This document shows, piece after piece, positions 50,214-63,946 of a stretch of 64,000 nt of DNA. The notes under the pieces were generated by a model. The model was given only the letters and a program-made list of their open reading frames with translations. It was not told the DNA's origin and ran no database searches. The stretch's first letter is position 1, and each line of letters opens with the position of its first letter. The stretch comes from Candidatus Ferrigenium altingense. Lineage in GTDB: Bacteria > Pseudomonadota > Gammaproteobacteria > Burkholderiales > Gallionellaceae. Where the stretch lies: positions 158,646-222,645 of the forward strand of contig JAHRYS010000004.1 in the NCBI GenBank assembly GCA_020621985.1. The letters are read 5' to 3'. Both the position numbers and the translations under genes were made by a program.

Positions 50214-50915
50214 TCACTGATAATTAGGCCTATCCCTGCGGTCTTCGTAACTCCGCTTTTGCGGCTCGTCATAACGCCTGCCTTGCTGATCTTCGATGAC
50301 GCTCACACCCACACGGATAGTCGAGCCGGGCTGGTACGGCAACGTGGTGGTGATGTCCTGGTTGTTGTAGCGATAAGTCACGTTGTAGCCCTTGATGACT
50401 TCGCGGCTGGAATCAACCTGGCGGCAGCGCTCGACCTGCTCGGTGCGCGGCTGGTCAGGGTTGGCAACGCGATCGCCGATCACCACACCGGCAATACCCC
50501 CCACCGCAGTCGCGGCCTTGTTACCCGTGCCGCCGCCGATCTGGCTGCCCAGCAACGCGCCGGCGACACCGCCGACCACCGAGCCGGTTGCGGAGCGGTT
50601 GCTGTCCGGATTGGATACGCGGTCGCCGATCACCGCACCGGCCACTGCACCGGCGCCGGTCGCAGCCGTATTGCCGCTGCCGCCGCCGACCTGGCTACCC
50701 AGCAGGCCGCCGGCGACACCGCCGACTACAGCGCCGCCGATGGAGCGTTCTTTGGGCGCGACCTGCACGGTTTCCGTCCAGCATTCGCGCTTCGGTTCCG
50801 TGACGCGTTCGTAGATCGGGGTGCTGGAAACCACACGCGCGGTATCGGTGAACTCCGCCGCGAATGCGCTGCCATACAAGGAAATCAGGCTCAATACCAA
50901 CAGACTTTTCTTCAT
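50214..50915 (-). CDS. Glycine-zipper 2TM-domain protein
   Basis: A 233-residue exported protein with a signal peptide (residues 1-20). Two near-identical glycine-zipper units (SVVGGVAGALLGSQIGGGTG-type, at about 50-80 and 95-150) could form membrane-associated hairpins, each followed by VIGDRVXNPD. A Tyr/Arg/Gln-rich tail follows. Related to outer-membrane Rick_17kDa proteins; role unknown. AAAGGAG precedes the ATG at 50915. Confidence 0.88.
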   Translation of the reverse strand: MKKSLLVLSLISLYGSAFAAEFTDTARVVSSTPIYERVTEPKRECWTETVQVAPKERSIGGAVVGGVAGGLLGSQVGGGSGNTAATGAGAVAGAVIGDRVSNPDSNRSATGSVVGGVAGALLGSQIGGGTGNKAATAVGGIAGVVIGDRVANPDQPRTEQVERCRQVDSSREVIKGYNVTYRYNNQDITTTLPYQPGSTIRVGVSVIEDQQGRRYDEPQKRSYEDRRDRPNYQ

Positions 50916-51051
50916 TTTTTCGCTCCTTTGGAAACACCCGTTAATCACGGGACGGCATTATGACTTGGCATCCGCCCAATTGTTCCAAAACAATTGTTTC
51001 AAAATGTTAGATGTGCATCCCCATGGGGTGCCCGGTGCTGATGCACCACCC

Positions 51052-51690
51052 TCACGCTGCCTGTCTGCGGTGGCGGATGAATTCGCGGATAGCGGGCAGG
51101 AACGAGATGACGACGATGCCGAGAATCATCAGGGTGAGGTTGTTCTTGATGATCGGGATGTTGCCGAAAAAATAACCCGCCACGGTGAGGCTGCCGATCC
51201 ACGTCAGGCTACCCAGCGCGCTGAACAGCATGAACAGGCGGTAGCGCATCAGCCCGATGCCCGCCACGAACGGCGCAAAAGTGCGGACGATGGGCAGGAA
51301 GCGCGCAAACAGGATGGTCTTGCCGCCATGCTTCTCATAGAAGGCATGGGTCTTGTCGATGTGTTCGCGCTTGATGAGCCCATTCGTGCGTTTCAGCAGA
51401 CGCAGCCCGATCAACCTGCCGATCCAGTAGTTGGTGTTGTCGCCGCTGAACGCCGCCAGCATCAGCAGCGGCGCGAGCCATTCCAGCCGCAGCGCGCCCA
51501 GGCCGCACAGCGCACCCGCCACGAACAGCAGCGAATCGCCGGGCAAGAAAGGCATCACCACCAGGCCGGTTTCGCAATAGATGATCAGGAACAGGATGGC
51601 GTACACCCACACGCCGTACTCCCGGGTGAGCGCCAGCAGGTGGGTGTCCAGGTGCAGGACGATGTCGATGAATGCGGCAAGCAAATCCAT
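51052..51690 (-). CDS. DedA-family membrane protein
   Basis: A 212-residue VTT/DedA-fold protein. FLPGDSLLFVAGALCGLG and the FARFLPIVRTFAPFVAGIG segment with essential Arg are present. DedA proteins are thought to flip lipids or support proton-driven membrane homeostasis. It starts 3 bases after the secF stop, suggesting co-transcription with secDF. Confidence 0.93.
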   Translation of the reverse strand: MDLLAAFIDIVLHLDTHLLALTREYGVWVYAILFLIIYCETGLVVMPFLPGDSLLFVAGALCGLGALRLEWLAPLLMLAAFSGDNTNYWIGRLIGLRLLKRTNGLIKREHIDKTHAFYEKHGGKTILFARFLPIVRTFAPFVAGIGLMRYRLFMLFSALGSLTWIGSLTVAGYFFGNIPIIKNNLTLMILGIVVISFLPAIREFIRHRRQAA

Positions 51691-51693
51691 AGG

Positions 51694-52626
51694 CTATGGA
51701 AGGACTTCCTCGGCTTCGGTCTTCTCCGGCTTGATGAAATCCTCGCGCGACACGCCGAGCAGCATCAGCAGCGGGCTGGCCACCAGCACCGAGGAATAGA
51801 TACTGAACAGTATCCCGATCGTTAGTGCCATCGCGAAGTAGTGCAGCGTCTCGCCGCCGAGGAACAGCATTGCGCCGACCATCATCTGCGTGCAGCCGTG
51901 CGTGATGATGGTGCGCGACATGGTGCGGGTGATCGCGTTGTCGATGATTTCGGCCACTTCGGCCTTGCGCATGCTGCGGAAGTTTTCGCGTATCCGGTCG
52001 AACACCACCACCGATTCGTTCACCGAGTAGCCCAGCACCGCCAGCACCGCCGCCAGCACGGACAGCGAGAATTCCCATTGGAAGAAGGCAAAGAAGCCGA
52101 GGATGATCACCACGTCATGCAGGTTGGCGATGATCGCGGACAGCCCGAATTTCCATTCGAAGCGCAGCCACAGATAGCCGACGATACCCAAGCTGACCAG
52201 CAGCAAGGCCAGCGCGCCGTTCTCCACCAGATCCTTGCCGACCTGCGGGCCGACAAATTCGACGCGGCGTTTTTCCACGCCGGCATCCTGCTTGCGCAAG
52301 CCGTCCATCACCTGTTCGCTCAATTTCGCACCGGCGAGATTCTGTTTGAGCGGCACCTGGATCAGCACATCGTGGCTGGAACCGAAATTCTGCACCAGCG
52401 CATCCGGCAGGCCCACTTCGGCAAGCTGCTCGCGCACCTTGGCAAGATCGGCGGGCTGCGCGTAATGCACCTCGATCACCGTGCCGCCGGTAAAGTCCAC
52501 GCCGAAATTCAACCCCTTGGTGGAGAGAAAAAACACCGCGAACAGGAACGTCACCAGCGAAATGCTGGTGGTGATTTTCCCGTAACTCATGAACGGGATG
52601 TCTTTTTTGATCCTGAAGAATTCCAT
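51694..52626 (-). CDS. secF: Protein translocase subunit SecF
   Basis: A 310-residue RND-like membrane subunit. FGVDFTGGTVIEV near the N-terminus and GYSVNESVVVFDRIREN in the membrane region are family motifs. It follows secD by 9 bases and uses the proton gradient to aid export. Confidence 0.97.
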   Translation of the reverse strand: MEFFRIKKDIPFMSYGKITTSISLVTFLFAVFFLSTKGLNFGVDFTGGTVIEVHYAQPADLAKVREQLAEVGLPDALVQNFGSSHDVLIQVPLKQNLAGAKLSEQVMDGLRKQDAGVEKRRVEFVGPQVGKDLVENGALALLLVSLGIVGYLWLRFEWKFGLSAIIANLHDVVIILGFFAFFQWEFSLSVLAAVLAVLGYSVNESVVVFDRIRENFRSMRKAEVAEIIDNAITRTMSRTIITHGCTQMMVGAMLFLGGETLHYFAMALTIGILFSIYSSVLVASPLLMLLGVSREDFIKPEKTEAEEVLP

Positions 52627-52635
52627 GTTTTTTCC

Positions 52636-54447
52636 TTAGCCTATTGCCACTTTGGCGAGACGCGTCCTGCGGCCATAAATCAGATTCACCAGCGCGCGCG
52701 AAATCAGCACCGCGCTGAACATCGACGTCAGGATGCCCAGGCACAACACCACCGCAAACCCCTTGATCGGGCCGGAGCCGAACATGAACAGCGCCACCCC
52801 GGCAATCAGCGTGGTGGCGTTGGAGTCGAGAATGGTGTCGAACGCCCGGTCGTACCCGGCATGGATCGCGGCCTGCGGCGTGACGCCGTTACGCAATTCT
52901 TCGCGGACACGCTCGTTGATCAGCACGTTCGCATCGATCGCCATCCCCAGCGTCAGCGCGATGCCCGCCATACCGGGCAAGGTGAGCGTGGCCTGCAGCA
53001 TCGACAGCAACGCCACCAGCAACAGCAGATTCGCGGCCAGGGCCAGCATGGAAATCGTGCCGAACATCAGGTAGTAGGCGATCATGAATACCGCAACCAT
53101 GATGAAGCCGATCTTGGTGGAATCGAAACCGCGCTTGATATTGTCCGCACCGAGGCTCGGCCCGATGGTGCGCTCCTCGATGATTTCCATCGGCGCCGCC
53201 AGCGCGCCGGCGCGCAGCAGCAATGCGGTGTCCTGCGCTTCCACGGTGTTCATCTGGCCGCTGATCTGCACGCGCCCGCCGCCGATTTCTTCGCGGATCA
53301 CCGGCGCGGTAACGATTTCGCCCTTGCCTTTTTCGAACAGGATGATCGCCATACGCTTGCCGATATTCTCGCGCGATGCTTCCTTGAATTTGCGCGCACC
53401 GACGCCATCCAGGTTGATGTGCACGGCGGGTTCGTTGTTGCGGCTGTCAAAACCGGGCTGCGCATCGTTGATGCGCTCGCCGGTAAGGATCACCTGCTTT
53501 TTCACCAGCAGCAGGTTGCCGTCGCGATCCTTGAACATGTCGGTGCCAAACGGTGCTGCCGCGCCCGGGCTGATCTGATGCTCGTCATCGACCATGCGCA
53601 CTTCCAGCGTGGCGGTGCGTCCCAGAATATCCTTGGCGCGCGCCGTGTCCTGCACGCCGGGCAGTTGTACCACCACGCGATCCACGCCCTGTTGCTGGAT
53701 CACCGGCTCGGCCACGCCCAGCTCGTTCACGCGGTTGCGCAGGGTCAGCAGGTTCTGCTGCACGGCTGAGTCCTGGATGCGCCGTTCGGCTTCCGGTTTG
53801 AGCGTCGCCTGCAACACAAACTCGCCGCCCGCCTCTTTGGCGCTCAGCGCATAGTCGGTGAAACGCTGCTTGATTTCCGCTTCGCCCTTGCTGCGCGTCT
53901 CGGCATCGCGGAACTTCACCAGCAGCATATTGCCTTCGCGGCTGACGCCGGAATAAGCGATCTTCTGATCGCGCAACGCGCTGCGGATATCGCCGGTCGC
54001 GGCTTCCAGCGCCTTGCCCAGCGCGGCTTTCATATCCACTTGCAACAGAAAATGCACCCCGCCGCGCAAGTCCAGGCCGAGATACATCGGCAGCGCATGC
54101 AGGTTGGTCAACCACTGCGGCGAGCGCGACAACAAGTTGAGCGCGACCATATAGTCTTCGCCCAACTGGCCGACCAGCACGTCCTTGGCTTTCAGCTGGT
54201 TGTCGGTGTCGGCGAACCGCGCCTTGACGCTGTTGCCGTCCAGCGCGGCCACTTCCGGGTTGAGGCTGGCCGTCTTCAGGATTTTTTCCACGCGCTCCAG
54301 CAATGCGGCATCCGCCTTCAGGCTGGCGCGCAACGGCGATATCTGCACGGCGGGCGATTCACCATAAAAATTCGGCAGGGTGTAAATCAGCCCGGCCAGC
54401 AACACGGCCAGAATCAGCAGATATTTCCACAATGGATAACGGTTCAT
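52636..54447 (-). CDS. secD: Protein translocase subunit SecD
   Basis: A 603-residue protein with an N-terminal membrane helix, the periplasmic P1 domain (about 30-430) including LGLDLRGGVHFLLQVD, and six C-terminal helices with IALTLGMAIDANVLINERVREE. It partners SecF and YajC. Confidence 0.97.
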   Translation of the reverse strand: MNRYPLWKYLLILAVLLAGLIYTLPNFYGESPAVQISPLRASLKADAALLERVEKILKTASLNPEVAALDGNSVKARFADTDNQLKAKDVLVGQLGEDYMVALNLLSRSPQWLTNLHALPMYLGLDLRGGVHFLLQVDMKAALGKALEAATGDIRSALRDQKIAYSGVSREGNMLLVKFRDAETRSKGEAEIKQRFTDYALSAKEAGGEFVLQATLKPEAERRIQDSAVQQNLLTLRNRVNELGVAEPVIQQQGVDRVVVQLPGVQDTARAKDILGRTATLEVRMVDDEHQISPGAAAPFGTDMFKDRDGNLLLVKKQVILTGERINDAQPGFDSRNNEPAVHINLDGVGARKFKEASRENIGKRMAIILFEKGKGEIVTAPVIREEIGGGRVQISGQMNTVEAQDTALLLRAGALAAPMEIIEERTIGPSLGADNIKRGFDSTKIGFIMVAVFMIAYYLMFGTISMLALAANLLLLVALLSMLQATLTLPGMAGIALTLGMAIDANVLINERVREELRNGVTPQAAIHAGYDRAFDTILDSNATTLIAGVALFMFGSGPIKGFAVVLCLGILTSMFSAVLISRALVNLIYGRRTRLAKVAIG

Positions 54448-54503
54448 TGAAGCCTCTCGATTAACGCGCGCAACAATTCCTGCCGGAAAAACCCGGGCCG
54501 GAA

Positions 54504-54830
54504 TTATTTGATGGACTTGATGGTTCCCTTGGGCAATACGGCCTGAATCGAGGACTTTTGCACCGTCACTTCGATGTTCTCGGCGAGTTCCACGCCTACA
54601 TATTGCTCGAACACTTTACTGATGCGCCCCAATTCGCCGCCGCCCGTCACGACCTCGTCGCCGCGCTGCAGCGCTTCGATCATGGCCTTTTGCTCCTTGG
54701 CGCGCTTGCTTTGCGGGCGCAGGATGAAAAAATAAAATACCGCGACCAGGACGACCAGCGGGAGAAAATCCATGATTCCGGCGCCCTGCACCGGTGCGGC
54801 CGCTTCAGCATAAGCATTACTAATAAACAT
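54504..54830 (-). CDS. yajC: Preprotein translocase subunit YajC
   Basis: A 108-residue protein with one membrane helix (about residues 20-40) and the signature FILRPQSKRAKEQKAM then GDEVVTGGGELG. GGAG precedes the ATG. It lies between tgt and secD in the usual order. Confidence 0.96.
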   Translation of the reverse strand: MFISNAYAEAAAPVQGAGIMDFLPLVVLVAVFYFFILRPQSKRAKEQKAMIEALQRGDEVVTGGGELGRISKVFEQYVGVELAENIEVTVQKSSIQAVLPKGTIKSIK

Positions 54831-54890
54831 TATTCAATCTCCGAGGTTAAATCAAAAGGCGCGCATTCTAACACGAAGCGCGAGGCATCT

Positions 54891-56003
<1,113 letters not shown>

Positions 56004-57086
56004 TTAAACATTTTTTCTTTCGATCAGCATCGCGTCCCCGTAACTGAAGAAACGATATTCGTTTGCAACCGCATGGCGATAGGCCGCCAGCATTTCATCC
56101 ATCCCGCCGAACGCGCACACCAGCATCAGCAGCGTGGACCTGGGCAGATGAAAATTGGTGAGCAGCCTATCCACCACGCGAAAACGGTAGCCCGGCGTGA
56201 TGAAGATGCGTGTCTCGCCTGTACCTGCCTGCAACTCCCCTGATTGGGCCGCGCTCTCCAGCGCGCGCAAACTGGTCGTTCCCACCGCGATCACCCGCCC
56301 GCCGGCATTGCGCGCCCGGGCTATCGCATCCACGGTGGTCTGCGGAATCTCATAACATTCGCTGTGCATTGCGTGTTCGCGGATATATTCGGCGCGCACC
56401 GGCTGGAATGTTCCGGCGCCGACATGCAGCGTGACATAGGCGATCCGTACTCCCTTGTCGCGCAAGGCTTGCAGCATGGCCTCGTCGAAATGCAAGCCTG
56501 CCGTGGGTGCTGCCACCGCGCCTGCCGCGCGCGCAAACACCGTCTGGTAGCGTTGCTCGTCCCCGGCGTCTGCCGCATGGGTGATGTAGGGCGGCAAGGG
56601 CAAGCTGCCATGGCGTTCGAGCAACGCCAGCACCGGTTCCTCCCCGGCAAAGCGCAAACGGAAAAATTCGCCCTCACGCCCCAGCACCTCAACTGCCAAC
56701 ACATCGGCACCCGCAAGGGGTACGCCGGTGGGTTCCCCGCTGCTGCGCAGCGACCCTGCCGAAGCCAACACCAGCCTGCTGCCCGCCTTGGGCGACTTGC
56801 TGGCGCGCACTTGCGCCAGCACCTCATGTTCGTTCAATACGCGCTCGACCAACACCTCGATCTTGCCGCCGCTGTCCTTGCTGCCGAACAACCGCGCCTT
56901 GATGACGCGCGTGTCGTTCAGCACCAGCACATCGTCCTGCCTGACCAACCGCAACAAATCGGCAAAGCGGCAATTTTCCAGCGCACCATCGTGCGCATAC
57001 AGCAAGCGGCTGGCACCGCGCAGCTCGGGCGGGTGCTGCGCGATCAGCCGTTCCGGCAGGGCAAAATCAAATTCATCAGTTCGCAT
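56004..57086 (-). CDS. queA: S-adenosylmethionine:tRNA ribosyltransferase-isomerase
   Basis: A 360-residue enzyme of queuosine synthesis acting after Tgt. [19 protein letters not shown] and [14 protein letters not shown] are family signatures, with [17 protein letters not shown] near the end. The ATG at 57086 matches relatives; a TTG four codons upstream is less likely. queA-tgt-yajC-secD-secF is conserved. Confidence 0.97.
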   Translation of the reverse strand: MRTDEFDFALPERLIAQHPPELRGASRLLYAHDGALENCRFADLLRLVRQDDVLVLNDTRVIKARLFGSKDSGGKIEVLVERVLNEHEVLAQVRASKSPKAGSRLVLASAGSLRSSGEPTGVPLAGADVLAVEVLGREGEFFRLRFAGEEPVLALLERHGSLPLPPYITHAADAGDEQRYQTVFARAAGAVAAPTAGLHFDEAMLQALRDKGVRIAYVTLHVGAGTFQPVRAEYIREHAMHSECYEIPQTTVDAIARARNAGGRVIAVGTTSLRALESAAQSGELQAGTGETRIFITPGYRFRVVDRLLTNFHLPRSTLLMLVCAFGGMDEMLAAYRHAVANEYRFFSYGDAMLIERKNV

Positions 57087-57164
57087 GAACGGCAACAAAA
57101 TTTTACAAAGGCAGGATTGTAGTTGATGTGGCGCGCCGCTTCATGGATAATGCGCGCCTCTTTA

Positions 57165-57249
57165 GCCGGGGTGATGGAACTGGTAGACGTGCCGGACTCA
57201 AAATCCGGTGCCGCAAGGCGTGGGGGTTCGAGTCCCCCCCCCGGCACCA
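57165..57249 (+). tRNA. tRNA-Leu (anticodon CAA)
   Basis: 85 bases with encoded CCA. The acceptor stem GCCGGGG/CCCCGGC is perfect, the anticodon loop CTCAAAA between CCGGA/TCCGG gives CAA, a variable arm is present and the T arm reads GGGGGTTCGAGTCCCCC. It lies between divergent queA and the small exported-protein gene. Confidence 0.96.
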
Positions 57250-57360
57250 CATAACTGAATACCGCTTTGCGGTGTCAACCGAACAGATGTGCGGTGCGTT
57301 ATAAGCGCCGACACAGTAGTGTCATAAACGTTTATTAACCTACTAAAATTGGAGTTCACC

Positions 57361-57612
57361 ATGAGCAAACTGTTATCCGCACTGATCGCCGCTGTATTCG
57401 CTGCTGTTTCTTTCTCCGCTGTTGCTGCTGACGCGGCTCCTGCCAAGGCTGCTGCTCCAGCTGCCGCCGCCGCTGCTCCAGCCAAGGCTGAAGCCAAGAA
57501 AGAAGAAGCCAAGCCAGCTGCCAAGGCTGAAGAAAAGAAAGAAGAAGCCAAGCCAGCAAAGAAGGCTAAGAAAGCAAAGAAAGCAAAGAAGGCTGACGAA
57601 GCTGCCAAGTAA
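57361..57612 (+). CDS. Small Ala/Lys/Glu-rich exported protein
   Basis: An 83-residue protein with a signal peptide (residues 1-22, ending AVAA). The mature part is almost only Ala, Lys, Glu and Pro, with repeated KKEEAKPA and KKAKKAKKAKKA, so it is probably disordered and basic at the end. GGAG lies before ATG 57361. Similar low-complexity proteins are common in betaproteobacteria, without a known role. A terminator follows at once. Confidence 0.8.
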   Translation: MSKLLSALIAAVFAAVSFSAVAADAAPAKAAAPAAAAAAPAKAEAKKEEAKPAAKAEEKKEEAKPAKKAKKAKKAKKADEAAK

Positions 57613-57629
57613 TACGCACACGTTTAAAG

Positions 57630-57660
57630 AAGGCAGGGGCGACCCTGCCTTTTTTGTTTT
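57630..57660 (+). terminator. Rho-independent terminator
   Basis: AAGGCAGGG / CCCTGCCTT with loop GCGA, followed by TTTTTGTTTTT. It ends the small Ala/Lys-rich gene. Confidence 0.9.
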
Positions 57661-57673
57661 TGCAGAGTGAAAA

Positions 57674-58112
57674 ATGATCTGGAAACCGAACGTCACCGTC
57701 GCCGCCGTCATCGAGCGCGATGAAAAATTTCTGCTGGTTGAGGAAGAAACCTCGCAAGGGGTACGCTTCAACCAGCCTGCCGGGCATCTCGAAGCCGACG
57801 AATCATTGCTGGCTGCCGTGGCACGCGAAGCGCTGGAAGAGTCGGCATATTCCTTCGCCCCGCAGCATCTGCTCGGCATCTACCACTGGCATGCGCCGGA
57901 ATCTAACACGACCTACCTGCGCTTCGCCTTCACCGGCACCATCACCGGGCATGATGCGGCCCGTAAGCTGGACACCGGCATCCTGCAAGCCGTGTGGCTG
58001 ACGCCCGATGAAATCCGCGCTACCCAAAAACGGCATCGCAGTCCGCTGGTTCTGCGCTGCATCGAAGATTACCTCGCAGGCAAACGCTACCCGCTCGATC
58101 TGTTGGTGCACT

Positions 58113-58120
<8 letters not shown>
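57674..58120 (+). CDS. nudJ: NUDIX hydrolase, NudJ-like
   Basis: A 148-residue Nudix protein. The box starts at GHLEADE and contains REALEES, but the usual glycine two residues after the last Glu is Ala (SAY), a small deviation that NudJ-like proteins may tolerate. In E. coli NudJ acts on thiamine and prenyl pyrophosphates. It overlaps mnmA by 8 bases, the same neighbour as in enterobacteria. Confidence 0.88.
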
Positions 58121-60610
<2,490 letters not shown>

Positions 60611-60636
60611 TCCCGGTTCACTTTCAAATCATGGGA

Positions 60637-60667
60637 ATTTGCCCGCAATTACCGGTTGCGGGCAAAT
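60637..60667 (+). terminator. Hairpin after purB
   Basis: A perfect 12-bp stem ATTTGCCCGCAA / TTGCGGGCAAAT with a 7-base loop begins 27 bases past the purB stop. There is no long T run, so termination may be weak or factor-assisted. Confidence 0.65.
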
Positions 60668-60800
60668 CGGCATTTCAAAAACCCATGTCATTCCCGCAAA
60701 ATACAAAGTATCCTAGCCGCTGAAGTTAGGTACAGGTAGCCCTAAACATGCGTCTTAAATGTCGGGGTAATTGATTGGTTCATCTTCTTGGAGGGTAATC

Positions 60801-62834
60801 ATGTCAGGTAGCTTGGTATTTGCGTTGTTGTGTGCGGTGGCGGCACTCTTGTACGGTGTGGCTTCGATCAAATGGATTCTGGGTAAATCAACCGGCAGCG
60901 CGCGAATGCAGGAAATCGCCGCTGCGGTGCAGGAAGGCGCTTCCGCCTACCTGAACCGGCAATACACCACCATCGCCATCGTCGGCGCGGTATTGTTCGT
61001 CATCATCCTCTTCGCCCTGGGCTGGCAAACCGCGATCGGCTTCGCGATCGGCGCGGTGCTCTCCGGCGCGGCGGGTTTCATCGGCATGCATGTGTCGGTG
61101 CGCGCCAATGTGCGCACCGCCGAAGCGGCCAAGGAAAGCCTGAACGCGGCGCTGAACGTATCCTTCAAGGGCGGCGCGATCACCGGCATGCTGGTAGTGG
61201 GCTTGGGGCTGCTGGGCGTGGCGGGCTATTACGCCTTTCTGACCGGCACCGGTTCGAACGCTGCTGAAGCAACCCACGCGCTGGTTGGGCTGGCCTTCGG
61301 CGGATCGCTGATTTCCATCTTCGCCCGGCTTGGCGGCGGCATTTTCACCAAGGGTGCCGACGTCGGCGCCGATCTGGTGGGCAAGGTCGAAGCCGGCATT
61401 CCCGAGGACGATCCGCGCAACCCGGCGGTGATCGCCGATAACGTCGGCGACAACGTCGGCGACTGCGCCGGCATGGCGGCCGACCTGTTCGAGACCTACG
61501 CGGTGACCATCATCGCGACGATGGTGCTGGGCGGACTGCTGATCAGCGGCTCCCCCGAGGCGGTGATCTACCCGCTGGTGCTGGGCGGCGTGTCCATCAT
61601 CGCCTCCATCATCGGCACCTATTTCGTCAAGGCGCGCGAAGGCGGCAAGATCATGAACGCGCTGTATCGCGGCCTGGCGGTCTCCGCCGTGCTGGCGCTG
61701 GTCGCGTTCTACCCGATCACCACCATGATGCTGGGCGATGGCGTGATGATCGGCGGCAAACTGGTTTCGTCGCTGAACCTGTACTTTGCCACCCTGATCG
61801 GTCTGGCGCTGACCGCCGCGATGGTGTGGATCACCGAGTACTACACCGCGACCGAATACGCGCCGGTACGCCATATCGCGCAAGCCTCCACCACCGGGCA
61901 TGGCACCAACATCATCGCCGGACTGGGCGTTTCGATGAAGTCGACCGCCGCCCCGGTGATCGCGGTGTGCCTGTCGATCTGGGGCGCTTACGAACTGGCC
62001 GGGCTCTACGGCATCGCCATCGCCGCGACCTCGATGCTCTCGATGGCCGGCATCATCGTGGCACTGGATGCCTACGGCCCGATCACCGATAACGCCGGCG
62101 GCATCGCCGAAATGGCTCACCTGCCGGAAAACGTGCGGGTCATCACCGACGCGCTGGACGCGGTAGGCAACACCACCAAGGCCGTCACCAAAGGCTATGC
62201 GATCGGCTCCGCCGGGTTGGCGGCTTTAGTTCTCTTCGCCGACTACACCCACGCGCTGGACGCCAAGCTGGGCGTGACCACCTCCTTCGACCTGTCGAAC
62301 CACATGGTCATCATCGGCCTGTTCATCGGCGGCATGGTGCCTTACCTGTTCGCCGCGATGGGCATGGAAGCGGTCGGCCGCGCCGCCGGCTCGGTGGTGG
62401 TCGAAGTGCGCCGCCAGTTCAAGGAAATTCCCGGCATCATGGAAGGCACCGGCAAACCGGAATACGGCACCTGCGTGGACATGCTGACCAAGGCCGCGAT
62501 CAGGGAAATGATCGTCCCGTCGCTGCTGCCCATCGCCGTACCCGTGATCGTCGGCCTGACCCTCGGCGCGCAGGCGCTCGGCGGCGTGCTGGTCGGCACC
62601 ATCATCACCGGCATCTTCGTCGCGATCTCGATGACCACCGGCGGCGGCGCATGGGACAACGCCAAGAAATACATCGAGGAAGGCAACTATGGCGGCAAAG
62701 GCTCGGAAGCGCACAAGGCTGCCGTCACTGGCGATACCGTCGGCGACCCCTACAAGGACACCGCCGGCCCCGCCGTGAACCCGCTGATCAAGATCATCAA
62801 CATCGTCGCGCTGATGATCGTGCCGCTGCTTTAA
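60801..62834 (+). CDS. hppA: Membrane-bound proton-pumping pyrophosphatase
   Basis: A 677-residue membrane protein with about 16 helices that couples PPi hydrolysis to ion pumping. The PPi-binding motifs [20 protein letters not shown] and [20 protein letters not shown] are intact, with a second acidic site near the end ([20 protein letters not shown]). The sequence [17 protein letters not shown] has Lys where K+-dependent enzymes have Ala, which marks the K+-independent H+-pumping type. GGAGGG precedes the ATG. Confidence 0.97.
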   Translation: MSGSLVFALLCAVAALLYGVASIKWILGKSTGSARMQEIAAAVQEGASAYLNRQYTTIAIVGAVLFVIILFALGWQTAIGFAIGAVLSGAAGFIGMHVSVRANVRTAEAAKESLNAALNVSFKGGAITGMLVVGLGLLGVAGYYAFLTGTGSNAAEATHALVGLAFGGSLISIFARLGGGIFTKGADVGADLVGKVEAGIPEDDPRNPAVIADNVGDNVGDCAGMAADLFETYAVTIIATMVLGGLLISGSPEAVIYPLVLGGVSIIASIIGTYFVKAREGGKIMNALYRGLAVSAVLALVAFYPITTMMLGDGVMIGGKLVSSLNLYFATLIGLALTAAMVWITEYYTATEYAPVRHIAQASTTGHGTNIIAGLGVSMKSTAAPVIAVCLSIWGAYELAGLYGIAIAATSMLSMAGIIVALDAYGPITDNAGGIAEMAHLPENVRVITDALDAVGNTTKAVTKGYAIGSAGLAALVLFADYTHALDAKLGVTTSFDLSNHMVIIGLFIGGMVPYLFAAMGMEAVGRAAGSVVVEVRRQFKEIPGIMEGTGKPEYGTCVDMLTKAAIREMIVPSLLPIAVPVIVGLTLGAQALGGVLVGTIITGIFVAISMTTGGGAWDNAKKYIEEGNYGGKGSEAHKAAVTGDTVGDPYKDTAGPAVNPLIKIINIVALMIVPLL

Positions 62835-62851
62835 GCTGGATGGTTGCAACG

Positions 62852-62880
62852 CAGGGCGGAGATATCCGCCCTGTTTTTTT
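62852..62880 (+). terminator. Terminator after hppA
   Basis: CAGGGCGGA / TCCGCCCTG with loop GATA, followed by seven T residues. It starts 17 bases after the hppA stop. Confidence 0.92.
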
Positions 62881-62951
62881 GTATCAAACAAAAATGCCTA
62901 ATTATTTCGGCCAATATCTATAAAGGGGTTTTGCTGTTAGATTGCGGGTTA

Positions 62952-63665
62952 ATGTATTTGGAGTACCCCGTGTTACTTGGACGGGGAAAAATTGGAGGAA
63001 ATGTGTTTATTCATTTTGGAACGCCAAAAAGACTGGGGAATCTTGGGATCACATGCCCAGAGATTCGAGAACTTAAATCAAGAATTCAAATTGCAGTAAT
63101 TGATGATGACCCGTTTATTAAGCTAGAGTCATTGCGAGCACATGGGTTCAGCATAACTGAGCTAGGTGGGGATATTAAGTCGGTTGACCAAGTAATGGCT
63201 TACCCAATTGTTATTTGCGATATCAAAGGGGTTGGGAAGGCCTTTGGGAGCGATAAGGAAGGTGCTCACGTTCTATCTGAAATTAGAAAATCATATCCTG
63301 ATAAATTTCTAATTACTTTTACAGGTATGACCTATGACGCCTCATATAACGAAAGCCTTGCAACTACTGATGCTAGCGCCACAAAAGATGCAAGCATAGA
63401 TTATTGGACAGCTCTTCTCGAAAAGGGGTTGAAAAATGTTGGTGACCCACGGCAAAGATGGGTGCGATTCCGCAAGAACCTTCTGGATGAAGGTATGGAT
63501 TTGTTTGAGTTATTCAAACTGGAACAAGCTTTTATCAGTTCGATTGAAAAGCGAGATCCCTCAATAATGAAGTCGCATCCTGTGCCAGCCGAAGTAAAAG
63601 ATATCGTCGTCAAATTTACTGTTGTTGCACTTATCCAGATATTGGAAGGGCTTGGAAAATCGTGA
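62952..63665 (+). CDS. Receiver-domain-like protein of unknown role
   Basis: About 237 residues in AT-richer DNA. From about residue 43 a receiver fold is recognisable: IQIAVIDDDPFIKL (acidic pocket), YPIVICDIKGVG (candidate phospho-Asp) and FLITFTGMTYD (Thr switch), then a Lys in TKDASIDYW. After that comes a helical region without a DNA-binding motif I recognise. The start is uncertain: ATG 62952 has a weak site, while GTG 62970 has GGAG 6 bases upstream. Its stop overlaps the next start (GTGA), so the two are coupled. Confidence 0.7.
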   Translation: MYLEYPVLLGRGKIGGNVFIHFGTPKRLGNLGITCPEIRELKSRIQIAVIDDDPFIKLESLRAHGFSITELGGDIKSVDQVMAYPIVICDIKGVGKAFGSDKEGAHVLSEIRKSYPDKFLITFTGMTYDASYNESLATTDASATKDASIDYWTALLEKGLKNVGDPRQRWVRFRKNLLDEGMDLFELFKLEQAFISSIEKRDPSIMKSHPVPAEVKDIVVKFTVVALIQILEGLGKS

Positions 63666-63946
63666 GATATGACAAAATTATAAAGAAAAATAATAAAATT
63701 ACTGACGAATTAGACAATATCAAAAAAGAACTTGAGCAACTAAAAAAGCAAAACGACGTGTTGAGTTCAGCACTAGATGGAACAATGCATGAGGTACGTC
63801 GTTTCAGTGGTGAGTTGTCCGACTATGCGGAGAAAATTAGCAGATTAACTACGGGGCAAAACGGAAAGATTAAAGACTTAAGTGACACAATATTTTTTAC
63901 AAGTGGAATGCTAGCTTCTAGATTGGCTTTTACAGATATTGAATTG
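63662..63946 (+). pseudogene. Coiled-coil protein, likely histidine kinase N-terminus, cut by IS
   Basis: 95 residues from GTG 63662. A Lys/Glu/Asn-rich coiled coil (about 5-35) is followed by TMHEVRRFSGELSDYAEKIS, which resembles the H-box and first helix of a kinase dimerisation domain, and by a second helix (about 65-93). The coding sequence stops exactly where the IS begins: the TGA stop at 63947-63949 belongs to the IS end. The ATP-binding domain expected next is absent. The kinase call is inference. Confidence 0.55.
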
